Shown here piece by piece: positions 31,272 through 31,422 of a stretch of 31,422 nucleotides of DNA. The notes below the pieces were generated by a model. That model was not told where the DNA came from and did no database searches. It was given only the letters and a program-made list of their open reading frames with translations. Within the stretch, counting starts at the first letter, position 1. Every line of letters starts with the position of its first letter. Location of the stretch: positions 1 through 31,422 of the forward strand of contig JALXFI010000036.1 in NCBI GenBank assembly GCA_027069035.1. The letters run 5' to 3'. Origin of the DNA: a bacterium (GTDB lineage Bacteria; Desulfobacterota; GWC2-55-46; S146-80; JALXFI01). The position numbers were made by a program, and so were the translations under genes.

Positions 31272-31422
31272 ATGAAGGTGGCTGTTGATGCCATGGGTGG
31301 GGACTTTGCGCCTCAAGTAATTGTCGAAGGGGCGGTGCTGGCTGCAAAAGAAAGGCGGATACCCGTCATCCTTGTTGGTGATAAAGATAGGGTGACGTAT
31401 GAACTTTCAAAATATGGAAGCT
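31272..31422 (+). CDS. plsX: Phosphate acyltransferase PlsX, N-terminal part, cut by window edge
   Basis: The first 50 codons of PlsX, which turns acyl-ACP into acyl-phosphate for phospholipid synthesis. The start MKVAVDAMGGDFAPQVIVEG is the family signature, followed by ILVGDKDRV. ATG 31272 has AAGGGG about 9 bp upstream. A 138-bp spacer after rpmF shows no other gene. Confidence 0.95.
   Translation, partial: MKVAVDAMGGDFAPQVIVEGAVLAAKERRIPVILVGDKDRVTYELSKYGS

Overview
This 31.4 kb window looks like chromosomal DNA of a Gram-negative (diderm) anaerobe or microaerophile, probably from the Nitrospirota or Desulfobacterota. The diderm assignment rests on gmhA (LPS heptose) and an LptM-like lipoprotein. 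The phylum guess rests on gene order (tmk-holB-ricT-metG-tatD, argH-lptM-lysA-dapF-dapA-dapB, yceD-rpmF-plsX), a multihaem c-type cytochrome, a TatD-radical SAM fusion, a split pyruvate carboxylase and a DUF5752-treT pair. It is an inference from memory of families, not from a database search.

Layout. 1-7467 (minus strand) is a compact operon: thymidylate kinase, DNA polymerase III delta', RicT/PSP1, methionyl-tRNA synthetase, a TatD nuclease fused to a radical SAM domain, a small MshEN-like protein, a membrane-anchored von Willebrand A protein and the start of a further membrane protein. A strong terminator (7568-7600) separates this from a five-haem periplasmic cytochrome (7624-8619, minus). 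A 468-bp AT-rich spacer carries divergent promoters. 9088-16244 (plus) holds gmhA, a deoxyhypusine-synthase-like protein, argH, lptM, lysA, dapF, dapA and dapB, i.e. arginine and lysine/diaminopimelate synthesis. 16245-20642 is a patchwork: a decayed REP-associated (Y1) transposase, ogt, a small lipoprotein, an HD-GYP c-di-GMP phosphodiesterase, a frameshifted GspG-type pseudopilin and a decayed pntB 3' end. 20643-22555 (plus) is a DUF5752 protein translationally coupled to a trehalose-synthase-type glycosyltransferase. 22862-29567 (minus) has gltX, a MEMO/AmmB protein, an AEC transporter and the two subunits of a pyruvate carboxylase. 30037-31422 (plus) is the conserved yceD-rpmF-plsX start of the fatty-acid/phospholipid cluster.

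The most unusual thing is a dispersed repeat family with five copies. The full unit is 174 bp: a 9-bp-stem hairpin, a 121-bp imperfect foldback and a second small hairpin. Two copies are full length and about 97% identical, one is cut exactly at the foldback apex, and two are the bare hairpin. Four of the five lie downstream of a stop codon in the same orientation, and one bare hairpin abuts the 5' end of a dead REP-associated transposase gene. This suggests a REP/RAYT-like mobile family. Other decay marks (pseudopilin frameshift, pntB and transposase remnants, a tandem duplication upstream of rpmF) show that the spacers of this genome are actively remodelled. No tRNA, rRNA, CRISPR array or complete insertion sequence was seen.
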